This document shows positions 50,700 to 58,962 of a DNA stretch of 64,000 nt, in pieces. The notes beneath the pieces were generated by a model. The model saw nothing but the letters and a program-made list of their open reading frames with translations, did no database searches and had not been told where the DNA came from. Origin of the DNA: Alkalihalobacillus sp047302405 (GTDB lineage Bacteria > Bacillota > Bacilli > Bacillales > Bacillaceae_D). The DNA is taken from the NCBI RefSeq assembly GCF_047302405.1, contig NZ_CP154853.1:372001-436000 (forward strand), given 5' to 3'. Both the position numbers and the translations under genes were made by a program. Position 1 is the stretch's first letter. Each line of letters opens with the position of its first letter.

Positions 50700-51146
50700 A
50701 TGGCAGAGATGAATACAAAAGACTTTTTAATTGGATCGTTAATCGGAGGAATTGTAGGTGCTTCAGCAGCCTTGCTATTAGCCCCTAAATCAGGTAAAGA
50801 ATTACGTCACGATATTTCAGAACAAGCCCATGTTGCTAAGGAAAAAACAAATGAATTTGCTACGAATGCCTACGAAAAAGGCAATGACTGGGCAAAATAT
50901 GCAAAAGAGAAATCAAGTGAAATTGCTTCAACGGTATCTGAACAGTCATCTCAAGTAGTAGATAAAGTAAAAGATGTCGCTTCAAGTGTACGTAAAGAAG
51001 CTGAAACAGTCAAAGACGATGTTTCTGATTTAGCAAGTGATTTAGCGAATGAAATTGAGTCTGCAGAAGGCGAAATTTCTGAAAAAGTCAAAAAAGAAGT
51101 AGCGGACATTCAATCCAAAATTGAAGAAGTTGAAAAAAGTAAATAA
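50700..51146 (+). CDS. ytxH: General stress protein YtxH
   Basis: Protein of 148 aa. Residues 5-28 (KDFLIGSLIGGIVGASAALLLAPKSGKELR) form the glycine-rich YtxH membrane segment, and the rest is a long charged helix with 11-residue LEA-like periodicity (EKTNEFATNAYEKGNDWAKY). Probably a stress-associated membrane-tethered coil. ATG with AAGGAGGA upstream. SigB-controlled by context. Confidence 0.92.
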   Translation: MAEMNTKDFLIGSLIGGIVGASAALLLAPKSGKELRHDISEQAHVAKEKTNEFATNAYEKGNDWAKYAKEKSSEIASTVSEQSSQVVDKVKDVASSVRKEAETVKDDVSDLASDLANEIESAEGEISEKVKKEVADIQSKIEEVEKSK

Positions 51147-51154
51147 ATGATGAG

Positions 51155-51207
51155 AAGAGTCCTTCTCAAAAGGGAGCATTTGACCTTTTGATAGGGGCTT
51201 TTTTTGT
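51155..51207 (+). terminator. ytxH terminator
   Basis: CTCAAAAGG / CCTTTTGAt core extended by CCT/GGG, then GGCTTTTTTT. Confidence 0.75.
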
Positions 51208-51224
51208 GCGATGAGGAAAGATGG

Positions 51225-51330
51225 TAGGGTGCGAAAAACTAGGGATAAGTAATGAAAAAGCTGAGCTGGAGAAATTAGGGTACGAAAAGTCGCAGGTAAA
51301 TAATGAAAAAACCGTTATTTGATTAACCTT
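51225..51330. repeat. Two-unit degenerate direct repeat, about 51-bp period
   Basis: TAGGGTgCGAAAA to TAATGAAAAA is repeated from 51225 and from 51276 (TAGGGTaCGAAAA to TAATGAAAAA). It lies between convergent genes, as do the two 52-bp arrays, but the sequence is different. Confidence 0.5.
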
Positions 51331-51350
51331 TAATCAAAATAACGGTTTTA
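51305..51350. terminator. Terminator of the FtsA-like gene
   Basis: AAAACCGTTATTTGATTAA pairs with TTAATCAAAATAACGGTTTT, T-rich at both ends. Confidence 0.88.
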
Positions 51351-51355
51351 TTACT

Positions 51356-53506
51356 TTACTTAATGGTTAATTGGATTTTATCACCATCGATAATTTGTTC
51401 GGCAAAACCAGTTGCTTGACCATTTTTATAAAGTTCAATATGTTTTCGACTATTCTCAGGAATGGTGATTTCTTGGACAGCAAAGATATCCTGCAAAATA
51501 AACAAGTCATCTCCAATCGATTTGACAATGATTTTGTCCCCATTGAAAATTTTTGTTTCTTTTGCCAATAATGCATCTTCACGATAATATTGAAACTTTG
51601 GTTTTGTTAAGGTGATTAATTCATCATTAAAGAAAACTTGAATTCGCTTCTCTTCTTCGATTTGTAATGTATGCAAAACAAGCTGTAATGTCCATCCCAT
51701 CTCTTTGTTAGATGCTGGGAGCGTTAAGGAATCACGTCTATGAATTCGAGTTGATAAAGTGGCTTTAGCCTTATTAAGAAAAATCTGTTGCTTTGGATGA
51801 AATAAAGATTGTTTCTTTCCATCAAATTGAATCAAAATAGGCTCAAATGTTTTAGGTTCGATTGACAAGGTCTTTAAAACATCTTTAATCGTTTCAGGAT
51901 ATTGAATCGTAATGATATCACGATCATTAAGGAGCGTTTCCTTTTTTATTCTTTTTCCATTTTGTAAAAAATAACCTGGGACTTCCATTATTTCACCATT
52001 AACAAATAGGGAAAGGGTTGATACATCACCGTAAATTTCATCGATCGTAACAGTTACTTCTTTACCAGCTTCTCCAGGTATCACAACGATTTCATCATTT
52101 GCTTGAATGATAGCGTGAAGTGACGTTGCTTCTCCATTTCTTAAAATAGTAGGAGCACGTCCCAGCTCTCCGGGGATGGTCGTCACTTTATTTTGAATCG
52201 TCACCATCTTGGCTAAACCTGGTTTTCCGTAAAGCTTAGCAATGTCTACGCCTGCCGCTAGTAGAGCATCGCCTACAGTTAAGTTTTTGATATCAAATAG
52301 TCTTAGCTTTTTATTATTGACGGTTATGCTTAAGTATTCAATTGGGTTTTCTTTAGCGGCAATGGCAATTCCGATGGGAGTTACTAATTCAGGACCAATT
52401 GAATTTGTCGTTGTTTTTTTTAGTTTTTGAATGGCTTCAATGCCACGAATGGCGACACGATTTTCTGGTAGACGCAAAAGTTCAGCAACATGTTTTGGCA
52501 ACTCAGGTGTTAAACTGCCGCCACCTACTAGCATCACAGCCTTCGGTGGTTTGCCGTTCAATTCTAAAATCTCGTGACTAATCTTTTGAGCTAAATGACG
52601 AATATTTGAGCGAATAGGTGTAATCATTTCTTCTTTTGTATATTCGGTTTCGAACCCGAGAATATCAGAGATTTGAATCGTATCCTCTGAGTGAATTTGT
52701 CTTTTGACTCGTTCAGCTTCCGGAAAATCTAATAAAAATTGATCACTAACTGCTTCTGTAATCTCATCCCCAGCGACAGGAACCATTCCATAAGCAACGA
52801 CCGTGTTTTCATCGGTAATGGCAATGTCAGATGTGCCAGCTCCAATATCGACTAGAGCGACATTCAACCTGCGCATAGAGGGAGGAATTAAAACATTAAT
52901 AGCTGCAATCGGTTCAAGAGTTAAAGCTTCAAGTTCTAGATCAGCTCGTGTTAAAGCAGATAGTAACGACTCAACGACTATTTTGGGTAAAAAAGTGGCA
53001 ATTACTTCAACAGACGCTTTATCACCATTTTGATCGACTAAACTACCAATTATTTCTCCGTCCATTTGATAATTTAAGACTGAATAGCCAACACAGAAGT
53101 AATGAAGCGATGATTCTTTTATTTCCGTTTGAGCTAGTTCATATTGTGCTCTTTGAACAGCACTTAATTCTAAATGTAATACGTCTTCTGAATGGAGAAT
53201 AGGTTTCCCTTTTACGTCTAATTCAAATTGAGATCGTCTCGTTTTTAAAGAACGTCCTGCAGCGGCAACGCAAACCTTTTTTAAAGTACCATGCTTTTCC
53301 TCTAACGTTTCTTTTACTTTTTTTATTGCAGTAGCAACTGCTGGAATGTCATGAATTTGTCCATCCAACATGGAGCGCTCTTTATGTTCAATGATTTCAA
53401 TATCGATTAGTTCAAATTGATCTTTATCAGGTTGCAACAATAAGGCCACGACTGAGCGTGTTCCTATATCAAGGGCAAATAAGGGTGGTTGTCTATGTGT
53501 TTTCAT
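51356..53506 (-). CDS. FtsA/PilM-like actin-fold protein with a long C-terminal extension
   Basis: 716-aa protein. The first 390 residues have the actin/FtsA fold: phosphate-1 FALDIGTRSVVALLL, phosphate-2 VALVDIGAGTSDIAI and adenosine motif AVMLVGGGSLTPELP. The remaining 325 residues are not found in canonical FtsA (about 440 aa); they appear as several short beta-rich modules (IEYLSITVNNKKLRLFDIKN, EVTVTIDEIYGDVSTLSLFV, IRVFF-type strands) and end without the amphipathic membrane-binding helix of FtsA. It may form filaments or contact membrane or division proteins through the tail. GTG 53512 is the alternative start. Similar long FtsA-like proteins occur in other Bacillaceae by memory; function unknown. 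Confidence 0.8.
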   Translation of the reverse strand: MKTHRQPPLFALDIGTRSVVALLLQPDKDQFELIDIEIIEHKERSMLDGQIHDIPAVATAIKKVKETLEEKHGTLKKVCVAAAGRSLKTRRSQFELDVKGKPILHSEDVLHLELSAVQRAQYELAQTEIKESSLHYFCVGYSVLNYQMDGEIIGSLVDQNGDKASVEVIATFLPKIVVESLLSALTRADLELEALTLEPIAAINVLIPPSMRRLNVALVDIGAGTSDIAITDENTVVAYGMVPVAGDEITEAVSDQFLLDFPEAERVKRQIHSEDTIQISDILGFETEYTKEEMITPIRSNIRHLAQKISHEILELNGKPPKAVMLVGGGSLTPELPKHVAELLRLPENRVAIRGIEAIQKLKKTTTNSIGPELVTPIGIAIAAKENPIEYLSITVNNKKLRLFDIKNLTVGDALLAAGVDIAKLYGKPGLAKMVTIQNKVTTIPGELGRAPTILRNGEATSLHAIIQANDEIVVIPGEAGKEVTVTIDEIYGDVSTLSLFVNGEIMEVPGYFLQNGKRIKKETLLNDRDIITIQYPETIKDVLKTLSIEPKTFEPILIQFDGKKQSLFHPKQQIFLNKAKATLSTRIHRRDSLTLPASNKEMGWTLQLVLHTLQIEEEKRIQVFFNDELITLTKPKFQYYREDALLAKETKIFNGDKIIVKSIGDDLFILQDIFAVQEITIPENSRKHIELYKNGQATGFAEQIIDGDKIQLTIK

Positions 53507-53542
53507 TTTCACTCTTCACCTTCTAATTTCTCCGTATTTCAG

Positions 53543-53660
53543 TGTCTAGCTGCGAAAGGCAGGAGCTCGGGAAAAATCGCCCACCCTTAGGAAGTCAAAA
53601 AGCGACTTCCAAGGCTGTTCTTATTTTTCCTCGCTCCTAAACGCCTTTCTCCGCTTTTCT
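53543..53660 (+). repeat. Hairpin repeat R', subtype copy R9
   Basis: Same layout as R but different stem sequences. TCTAGCTGCGAAAGGC pairs with ACGCCTTTCTCCGCT, CAGGAGC with GCTCCT, and the inner hairpin is GGAAGTCaaaaagcGACTTCC. The unpaired parts (CTCGGGAAAAATCGCCCA, GGCTGTTCTTATTTTT) equal those in R. Confidence 0.88.
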
Positions 53661-53778
53661 TGTCTAGCTGCGAAAGGCAGGAACTCGGGAAAAATCGCCC
53701 ACCCTTAGGAAGTCAAAAAGCGACTTCCAAGGCTGTTCTTATTTTTCCTCGCTCCTAAACGCCTTTCTCCGCTTTTCT
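53661..53778 (+). repeat. Hairpin repeat R', tandem copy R10
   Basis: Identical to R9 except for a single base (CAGGAACTCGG for CAGGAGCTCGG). The 118-bp period suggests a recent duplication. Confidence 0.88.
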
Positions 53779-54070
53779 TCTTATTCTACTAGATGGGGGG
53801 CTTTTGTGTAAGGGGAAAGTGAATGGTGATGAAATTTGTGACAATTTGTCTTTTTTAAGTAATGATTGTTGATTTTTTTAAGAGTTAATTTTATACTTGG
53901 ATAAATTATTTTTTATTCAATATTGTAAAAAAAGAGCTTAAAATCAAATAAAAATACTTTAGTGCTTAAAAGCGTCTAATTAATAAAGAAAAAAATAGTG
54001 ACAATGTTCTGTAAATGTTCTATAATTACCGTAATCAAAAAAAAGAAGTTGAGATGAGGGAGTGGAGAGA
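53779..54070. other. Intergenic region upstream of aroA
   Basis: AT-rich 290 bp after the repeats. Only the aroA promoter is recognisable. Confidence 0.4.
53998..54026 (+). promoter_or_regulatory. SigA promoter of aroA
   Basis: GTGACA (53998-54003), 17-bp spacer, TATAAT (54021-54026), 44 nt before the start codon. Confidence 0.65.
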
Positions 54071-55159
54071 ATGAGTAACGATCAGTTAGAAGTATTGAGA
54101 ACTGAACTAGATGAGGTGAACCTCAAGCTCTTAGAATTAATTAATAAACGAGCAGAAGTCGTTCAAGAAATTGGCAAAGTCAAAGGAAAACAAGGGGTTA
54201 ATCGTTTTGATCCTGTCCGTGAAAGAAAAATGCTTGATCATATTGCAGCAAATAACGAGGGTCCTTTTGAAACGTCTACCCTTCAACATATATTTAAACA
54301 AATCTTTAAAGCAAGCTTAGAACTTCAGGAAGACGATAATAGCAAAGCCCTTCTTGTTTCACGTAAAAAACATCCGGAGAATACGATTGTTGATTTAAAG
54401 GGTGAAAAAATTGGTGATGGTGCCCAAAATTTAATTATGGGTCCATGTGCAGTTGAAAGTTATGAACAAGTATTAACAGTTGCAAAAGCAATGAAGGATA
54501 GAGGCTTAAGATTATTACGTGGTGGTGCTTTCAAACCACGTACATCTCCATATGATTTCCAAGGGTTAGGTTTAGAAGGATTACAAATTTTAAAACGAGT
54601 CGCTGATGAGTTAGATATGGTCGTTATTAGTGAGATTGTGAACCCAGCAGATGTAGAACTTGCTATTGACTACATTGATGTTATTCAAATCGGTGCTCGT
54701 AATATGCAAAACTTTGAATTATTAAAAACGGCTGGTTCTGTGAAAAAGCCTGTTTTATTAAAGCGTGGTTTAGCGGCAACTATTGAAGAGTTCATTCATG
54801 CAGCAGAATACATCATTTCAAAAGGGAATGATCAGATTATGCTTTGTGAGCGTGGTATTCGTACGTATGAAAAAGCAACGCGTAATACGTTAGATATTTC
54901 AGCGGTACCTATCTTAAAACAAGAAACACATTTACCTGTATTAGTGGATGTTACTCATTCAACAGGTCGTCGTGATTTATTATTACCAACGGCAAAAGCG
55001 GCATTAGCGATTGGAGCAGATGCTGTTATGGCAGAGGTTCATCCTGATCCTGCAGTTGCCTTATCAGACTCGGCTCAACAGATGAATATTCCACAATTTA
55101 ATCATTTTATTGATGAATTACAAAAATCAGGTTTATATCAAGGAAAAGTCATGAGATAA
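54071..55159 (+). CDS. aroA: Bifunctional chorismate mutase/DAHP synthase
   Basis: First enzyme of the shikimate pathway with a fused N-terminal chorismate mutase domain (residues 1-85, LRTELDEVNLKLLELINKRA, RFDPVRERKML), which acts as the allosteric sensor for chorismate and prephenate. The DAHP synthase barrel follows (GPCAVESYEQV, LRGGAFKPRTSPYDFQGLG, CERGIRTYEKATRNTLD, DVTHSTGRRDLLLP), with metal ligands Cys, His, Glu and Asp visible. 362 aa. In Bacillus this gene is called aroA (not EPSP synthase) and lies before ccpA. ATG 54071 with GGGAG upstream. Confidence 0.96.
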   Translation: MSNDQLEVLRTELDEVNLKLLELINKRAEVVQEIGKVKGKQGVNRFDPVRERKMLDHIAANNEGPFETSTLQHIFKQIFKASLELQEDDNSKALLVSRKKHPENTIVDLKGEKIGDGAQNLIMGPCAVESYEQVLTVAKAMKDRGLRLLRGGAFKPRTSPYDFQGLGLEGLQILKRVADELDMVVISEIVNPADVELAIDYIDVIQIGARNMQNFELLKTAGSVKKPVLLKRGLAATIEEFIHAAEYIISKGNDQIMLCERGIRTYEKATRNTLDISAVPILKQETHLPVLVDVTHSTGRRDLLLPTAKAALAIGADAVMAEVHPDPAVALSDSAQQMNIPQFNHFIDELQKSGLYQGKVMR

Positions 55160-55176
55160 TAAAGATAGATGAAATT

Positions 55177-55206
55177 CAGCCCTTTAAATAAAAGGGCTGT
55201 CTTTTA
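55177..55206 (+). terminator. aroA terminator
   Basis: CAGCCCTTT / AAAGGGCTG with a five-base loop, then TCTTTTAC. Confidence 0.88.
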
Positions 55207-55347
55207 CATATTTTGTGAAAGGGAATGAATGTAAATTTTTTAGGAGTGAAGTGTTTTCTAAGGAAAACTAACACATAATAGGATCATTGAGTGCAAGTTG
55301 CATGAAGTGTAAGGAAGAAAAAATTGGATAAAAACGGGGAAAGTTGT

Positions 55348-55379
55348 TTTCGTAAAATTTTGTTGAAAATATTACGAAA
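55348..55379. promoter_or_regulatory. 32-bp dyad upstream of the ccpA promoter
   Basis: TTTCGTAAAATTTT and AAAATATTACGAAA flank four bases, with 12 of 14 positions paired. It ends 28 bp upstream of the -35 box, so it could be an operator. It is not a cre site: it lacks the central CG and TG/CA ends. Confidence 0.5.
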
Positions 55380-55406
55380 GTTGTCGATATAAGAAATGTA
55401 AAGACA

Positions 55407-55435
55407 TTGCGGACCTCCCCGTAGTATCGTATGAT
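55407..55435 (+). promoter_or_regulatory. SigA promoter of ccpA
   Basis: TTGCGG (55407-55412), 17-bp spacer, TATGAT (55430-55435). Confidence 0.6.
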
Positions 55436-55483
55436 AAATTATACATATTTTTATCAAGGTACGTGAAAAAAAGGAGGATAACA

Positions 55484-56485
55484 GTGAATACGACAATTTA
55501 TGATGTAGCAAGAGAAGCAGGTGTTTCGATGGCAACTGTTTCACGTGTAGTGAATGGCAATCCAAATGTAAAGCCGACAACAAGAAAGAAAGTACTAGAA
55601 GCGATTGAGCGTTTAGGTTATCGTCCAAACGCTGTAGCTCGAGGACTTGCAAGTAAAAAAACGACGACGGTAGGGGTTATTATCCCAGATATTTCAAATA
55701 TCTTTTTTGCTGAGCTTGCACGGGGTATTGAAGACATTGCGACGATGTATAAGTACAATATCATCTTATGTAACTCTGACCAAAATCAAGATAAAGAAAT
55801 CCATCTCATCAACACTTTATTAGAAAAACAAGTAGACGGAATTGTCTTTATGGGAAGTCAGATTACAGAAGAGCATGTGGAGCAATTTAAACGTTCACCT
55901 GTACCAGTTGTACTTGCCGCAACATTAGATACGGATAAGGAAATCCCATCTGTTAACATTGATTACAAGCAAGCTGCCTATGATGCGATACAATCATTAA
56001 CGGAAAAAGGCCACCAAAAAATCGGAATGCTTTCAGGTTCACTTGATGATCCTGTTAATGGATTCCAGAAATTTGCCGGCTATCGTTCTGCTTTAGAGGA
56101 TGCCAACATTGAGTTTGACGAAAATTTAGTTGTCCTTGGTGATTACACGTATGATTCAGGGATCGAAGCGATGGAGAAGTTTGTTAATCTTGCGGACAAG
56201 CCTACCGCTATATTTGCTGCAAATGATGAAATGGCTCTTGGAATTATTCATGGGGCACAGGACCGCGGTTTTCAAATTCCAGAGGATTTTGAAGTGATTG
56301 GTTTTGATAATACTCGACTGGCAACGATGGTCCGTCCTACATTAACTACTGTTGTTCAGCCGATGTATGACATTGGAGCTGTATCGATGCGTTTACTGAC
56401 AAAGTACATGAATAAAGAAGAGCTTGAGGATCATATTGTCGTATTACCACACCGTATTGAATTTAGAAGTTCAACTAAATCATAA
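55484..56485 (+). CDS. ccpA: Catabolite control protein A
   Basis: LacI/GalR-family global regulator of carbon metabolism, working with HPr(Ser-P) at cre sites. The N-terminal helix-turn-helix and hinge (TIYDVAREAGVSMATVSRVV, NGNPNVKPTTRKKVLEAIERLGYRPNAVARGL) match CcpA closely, followed by the periplasmic-binding-protein-like core. 333 aa. GTG 55484 with AAAGGAGGA upstream gives the CcpA N-terminus; seven extra in-frame codons lie upstream. It is followed by motP-motS after 33 bp, as in B. subtilis. A cre site is found at acsA in the same window. Confidence 0.96.
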   Translation: MNTTIYDVAREAGVSMATVSRVVNGNPNVKPTTRKKVLEAIERLGYRPNAVARGLASKKTTTVGVIIPDISNIFFAELARGIEDIATMYKYNIILCNSDQNQDKEIHLINTLLEKQVDGIVFMGSQITEEHVEQFKRSPVPVVLAATLDTDKEIPSVNIDYKQAAYDAIQSLTEKGHQKIGMLSGSLDDPVNGFQKFAGYRSALEDANIEFDENLVVLGDYTYDSGIEAMEKFVNLADKPTAIFAANDEMALGIIHGAQDRGFQIPEDFEVIGFDNTRLATMVRPTLTTVVQPMYDIGAVSMRLLTKYMNKEELEDHIVVLPHRIEFRSSTKS

Positions 56486-56518
56486 CTGTAGAAGATTAAT
56501 TCAGGCAGGGAGTGGAAT

Positions 56519-57331
56519 ATGAAAAAGCTAGATCTGATGACACCAATAGGGTTATTTTTAGGACTGACGGTTCTCCTGATGGCTGTTATCGCAAATGCAG
56601 GCCCAAGTGGTCTCGGAGTATTTATGGATTGGGCATCTGTTTTTATCGTTCTTGGGGGATTATTAGCGGCTCTTGTTGTTAACTTTTCATTAAAAGAAAT
56701 ATTGATCGTGCCAAAAATGATGCTTGAGGTTTTTAAAACAAACGAGCAGGATATTGGGGAATTGATCAAGACTTTTGTTGATTTATCTAGCAAGGCAAGA
56801 AGAGAAGGCTTACTTGCCCTTGAAGCAGGTGTTGAAGAAGTAGAAGATCGTTTTATTAAAAAAGGCATTTTACTTGCCGTTGATGGTATCGAACAAGATG
56901 TTATTAAGGATATTTTAATGGCTGAAGTTGTAGCGATGGAAGACCGCCATCGTCATGCTCGTTCTATCTTTGAGAGAGCAGCTGAATATGCTCCTGCTTG
57001 GGGAATGATCGGAACTTTAGTCGGCTTAGTTCTAATGCTGCAAAACCTAAACGATCCAGCATCTTTAGGACCGGCGATGGCTCTTGCGATTATTACGACT
57101 TTATATGGTGCTGTGCTTGCAAACTTAGTTTTTACACCGATGGCAGCTAAACTTGCTAATAAGACGGAAGAAGAAGTATTTTTGAAACAAATTATTATTG
57201 AAGGTGTTATTGGTGTTCAATCTGGTCAGAATCCGAAAATCCTTGAGGAAAAATTAAGTGCTTTTAATCGTCAAACTCCTAAAAAATCGGAAGTTATTAT
57301 GACACAAGGTGAGCAAAATGCTGAAGCGTAG
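56519..57331 (+). CDS. motP: Sodium-type flagellar stator MotP
   Basis: MotA/PomA-like stator subunit with four membrane helices and a large cytoplasmic loop (270 aa). The start TPIGLFLGLTVLLMAVIANAG and the helix 3-4 region ERAAEYAPAWGMIGTLVGLVL, GAVLANLVFTP are conserved; VEDRFIKKGILLAVDG lies in the loop. MotP with MotS forms the Na+-driven stator in Bacillus. The location directly behind ccpA and the overlap with motS reproduce the B. subtilis ccpA-motPS operon. ATG with GGCAGGGAG upstream. Confidence 0.95.
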   Translation: MKKLDLMTPIGLFLGLTVLLMAVIANAGPSGLGVFMDWASVFIVLGGLLAALVVNFSLKEILIVPKMMLEVFKTNEQDIGELIKTFVDLSSKARREGLLALEAGVEEVEDRFIKKGILLAVDGIEQDVIKDILMAEVVAMEDRHRHARSIFERAAEYAPAWGMIGTLVGLVLMLQNLNDPASLGPAMALAIITTLYGAVLANLVFTPMAAKLANKTEEEVFLKQIIIEGVIGVQSGQNPKILEEKLSAFNRQTPKKSEVIMTQGEQNAEA

Positions 57332-58055
57332 AAAGCAAGAGCCTGAAAAAGGTTCCCCGAAATGGATGGTTACCTATTCAGATTTAATGACATTAATATT
57401 AGTATTTTTTATTATGCTATTTTCAATGTCGGCGATTGATAATCAAAAGTTCCAAGCAATGGCAGAATCGTTTAGTCAAAGACAAATATTTGAATTTATG
57501 CCATCGATGGTTGAGTTTGAACATCCTGACCAAGATGTCAATGAAGCTGAATTTACAGAAAGATTTGAGATGGATGAACAAATCAAAATGGACGAGCTTC
57601 TAAGGGAGGTTCAAGAGTTTATCTCGCAAAATGAACTTTCTGAGCATATTTCAGCGACTCGAGATGATCGAGGTGTTGTGCTTGTTCTGCAAGAGAGACT
57701 AACCTTTGAATCAGGTGAAGCAAGCCTATTGGATGAGGCCAAGCCTTTTTTAGAAAAGGTAGGGACTTTAATTGAAGCGATCCCGAATATGATTAAAGTC
57801 GAAGGGCATACAGACAATCGGCCTATTTCTACGGTAAGATACCCTTCAAATTGGGAGCTTTCAGGGGCGAGAGCAAGTAGTGTGATTCGTTATTTTATTG
57901 AAAATAATGAAGTCGATCCGTATCGTTTTATGGCAACTGGATATGGAGAAACAAGGCCAGTTGTTCCAAATACGACGAATGACAATTTGCAAATCAATCG
58001 ACGTGTCGTTATTATCATCTCTGATCCAACCTATGAAGAGGACGAAACTTACTAA
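57318..58055 (+). CDS. motS: Sodium-type flagellar stator MotS
   Basis: MotB/PomB-like stator subunit (245 aa) that binds the ion and anchors to peptidoglycan. GSPKWMVTYSDLMTLILVFF contains the essential ion-binding Asp at residue 22 in the single helix. Residues about 110-240 form an OmpA-like domain (TFESGEASLLDEAKPFLEKV, IKVEGHTDNRPISTVRYPSN, NWELSGARASSVIRYF). ATG 57318 with AAGGTGAG six bases upstream overlaps the end of motP by 14 bp; GTG 57309 is part of that SD. Na+ specificity is inferred from family and context. Confidence 0.95.
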   Translation: MLKRRKQEPEKGSPKWMVTYSDLMTLILVFFIMLFSMSAIDNQKFQAMAESFSQRQIFEFMPSMVEFEHPDQDVNEAEFTERFEMDEQIKMDELLREVQEFISQNELSEHISATRDDRGVVLVLQERLTFESGEASLLDEAKPFLEKVGTLIEAIPNMIKVEGHTDNRPISTVRYPSNWELSGARASSVIRYFIENNEVDPYRFMATGYGETRPVVPNTTNDNLQINRRVVIIISDPTYEEDETY

Positions 58056-58057
58056 GA

Positions 58058-58088
58058 CCCGAGGAATATTGTCTCCTCGGGTTATTTT
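58058..58088 (+). terminator. motS terminator
   Basis: CCCGAGGA / TCCTCGGG with a seven-base loop, then TTATTTT. Confidence 0.85.
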
Positions 58089-58194
58089 AGTATCGAACGT
58101 TGTGTTGATTTAAAACAAGGGACTTTCACCTAACGACAAAAAGAGATACACTAATAAAGGATATGTAATAGCAAATGTAATGAGGTGGTCATTG

Positions 58195-58908
58195 ATGAAG
58201 GTTGGAATTATTGGAGCAATGCAAGAAGAAATTGAACAAATGAAAGCTGAAATGGATATTCAGCTTAAGTCAAATAAAGCGGGCGTTACCTTTTATGAGG
58301 GAACGATGCTAGACCATGAAATTGTTTTATGTAAATCAGGGGTAGGAAAAGTAAATGCGGCTTTAACCACACAAATTTTAATTGATACATACAAAATGAC
58401 CCATTTGATTTTTACAGGGGTTGCTGGAGGATTATTAGAGGAATTAAATGTAGGTGATATCGTTGTTTCGACGAGTGCCTTGCAACATGATATTGACGGA
58501 AGTGCCTTAGGGTTTAAAAAGGGTGAGATTCCGATGCATGAAGGCACCTCTGATTTTGTGGCTGATCCGACTTTAGTTAAAATCGCTGAGCAGGCGGCGA
58601 TCGAATTGTCAGTTGCTGAAGTTATAAAAGGACGTATATTAAGTGGGGATCAATTTGTCGCTGACCGAGATAAAGTGATTTCCTTAAGAGAAGAGTTTGA
58701 AGGTGTTTGTGTAGAGATGGAAGGGGCTGCAGTTGCCCAAGTGGCCGCCTTAAATGAAATACCATTTGTCATTATTCGCTCTATTTCTGATAAAGCAAAC
58801 GGTGAGGCATCGTTAAGCTTTGCTGATTTCACGAAATTAGCGAGCAAACAATCCCATGATTTTGTTTGTAAAATGTTAATGAAACTTTCACCAGAAAATA
58901 AGCTTTAA
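58195..58908 (+). CDS. mtnN: 5'-methylthioadenosine/S-adenosylhomocysteine nucleosidase
   Basis: Cleaves adenine from methylthioadenosine and S-adenosylhomocysteine, in the methionine/SAM salvage route. Family motifs: GIIGAMQEEIEQM with the Glu acid, FTGVAGGL, GDQFVADRDKV, CVEMEGAAVAQVA and IRSISDKANGEA with the catalytic Asp. 237 aa. ATG 58195 with GAGGTGG upstream. It functionally complements metK in the same window but is not linked to it. Confidence 0.95.
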   Translation: MKVGIIGAMQEEIEQMKAEMDIQLKSNKAGVTFYEGTMLDHEIVLCKSGVGKVNAALTTQILIDTYKMTHLIFTGVAGGLLEELNVGDIVVSTSALQHDIDGSALGFKKGEIPMHEGTSDFVADPTLVKIAEQAAIELSVAEVIKGRILSGDQFVADRDKVISLREEFEGVCVEMEGAAVAQVAALNEIPFVIIRSISDKANGEASLSFADFTKLASKQSHDFVCKMLMKLSPENKL

Positions 58909-58913
58909 GCCAA

Positions 58914-58962
58914 AAAAAGCTAAACCATCACACTCTTAAAAGGAGTCGAGGTTTAGCTTTTT
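58914..58962. terminator. Bidirectional terminator overlapping the acuC 3' end
   Basis: AAAAAGCTAAACC / GGTTTAGCTTTTT. One arm (58950-58962) encodes the KKLNLD of AcuC and the acuC stop codon lies in the loop, so one hairpin serves mtnN and acuC. Confidence 0.88.
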
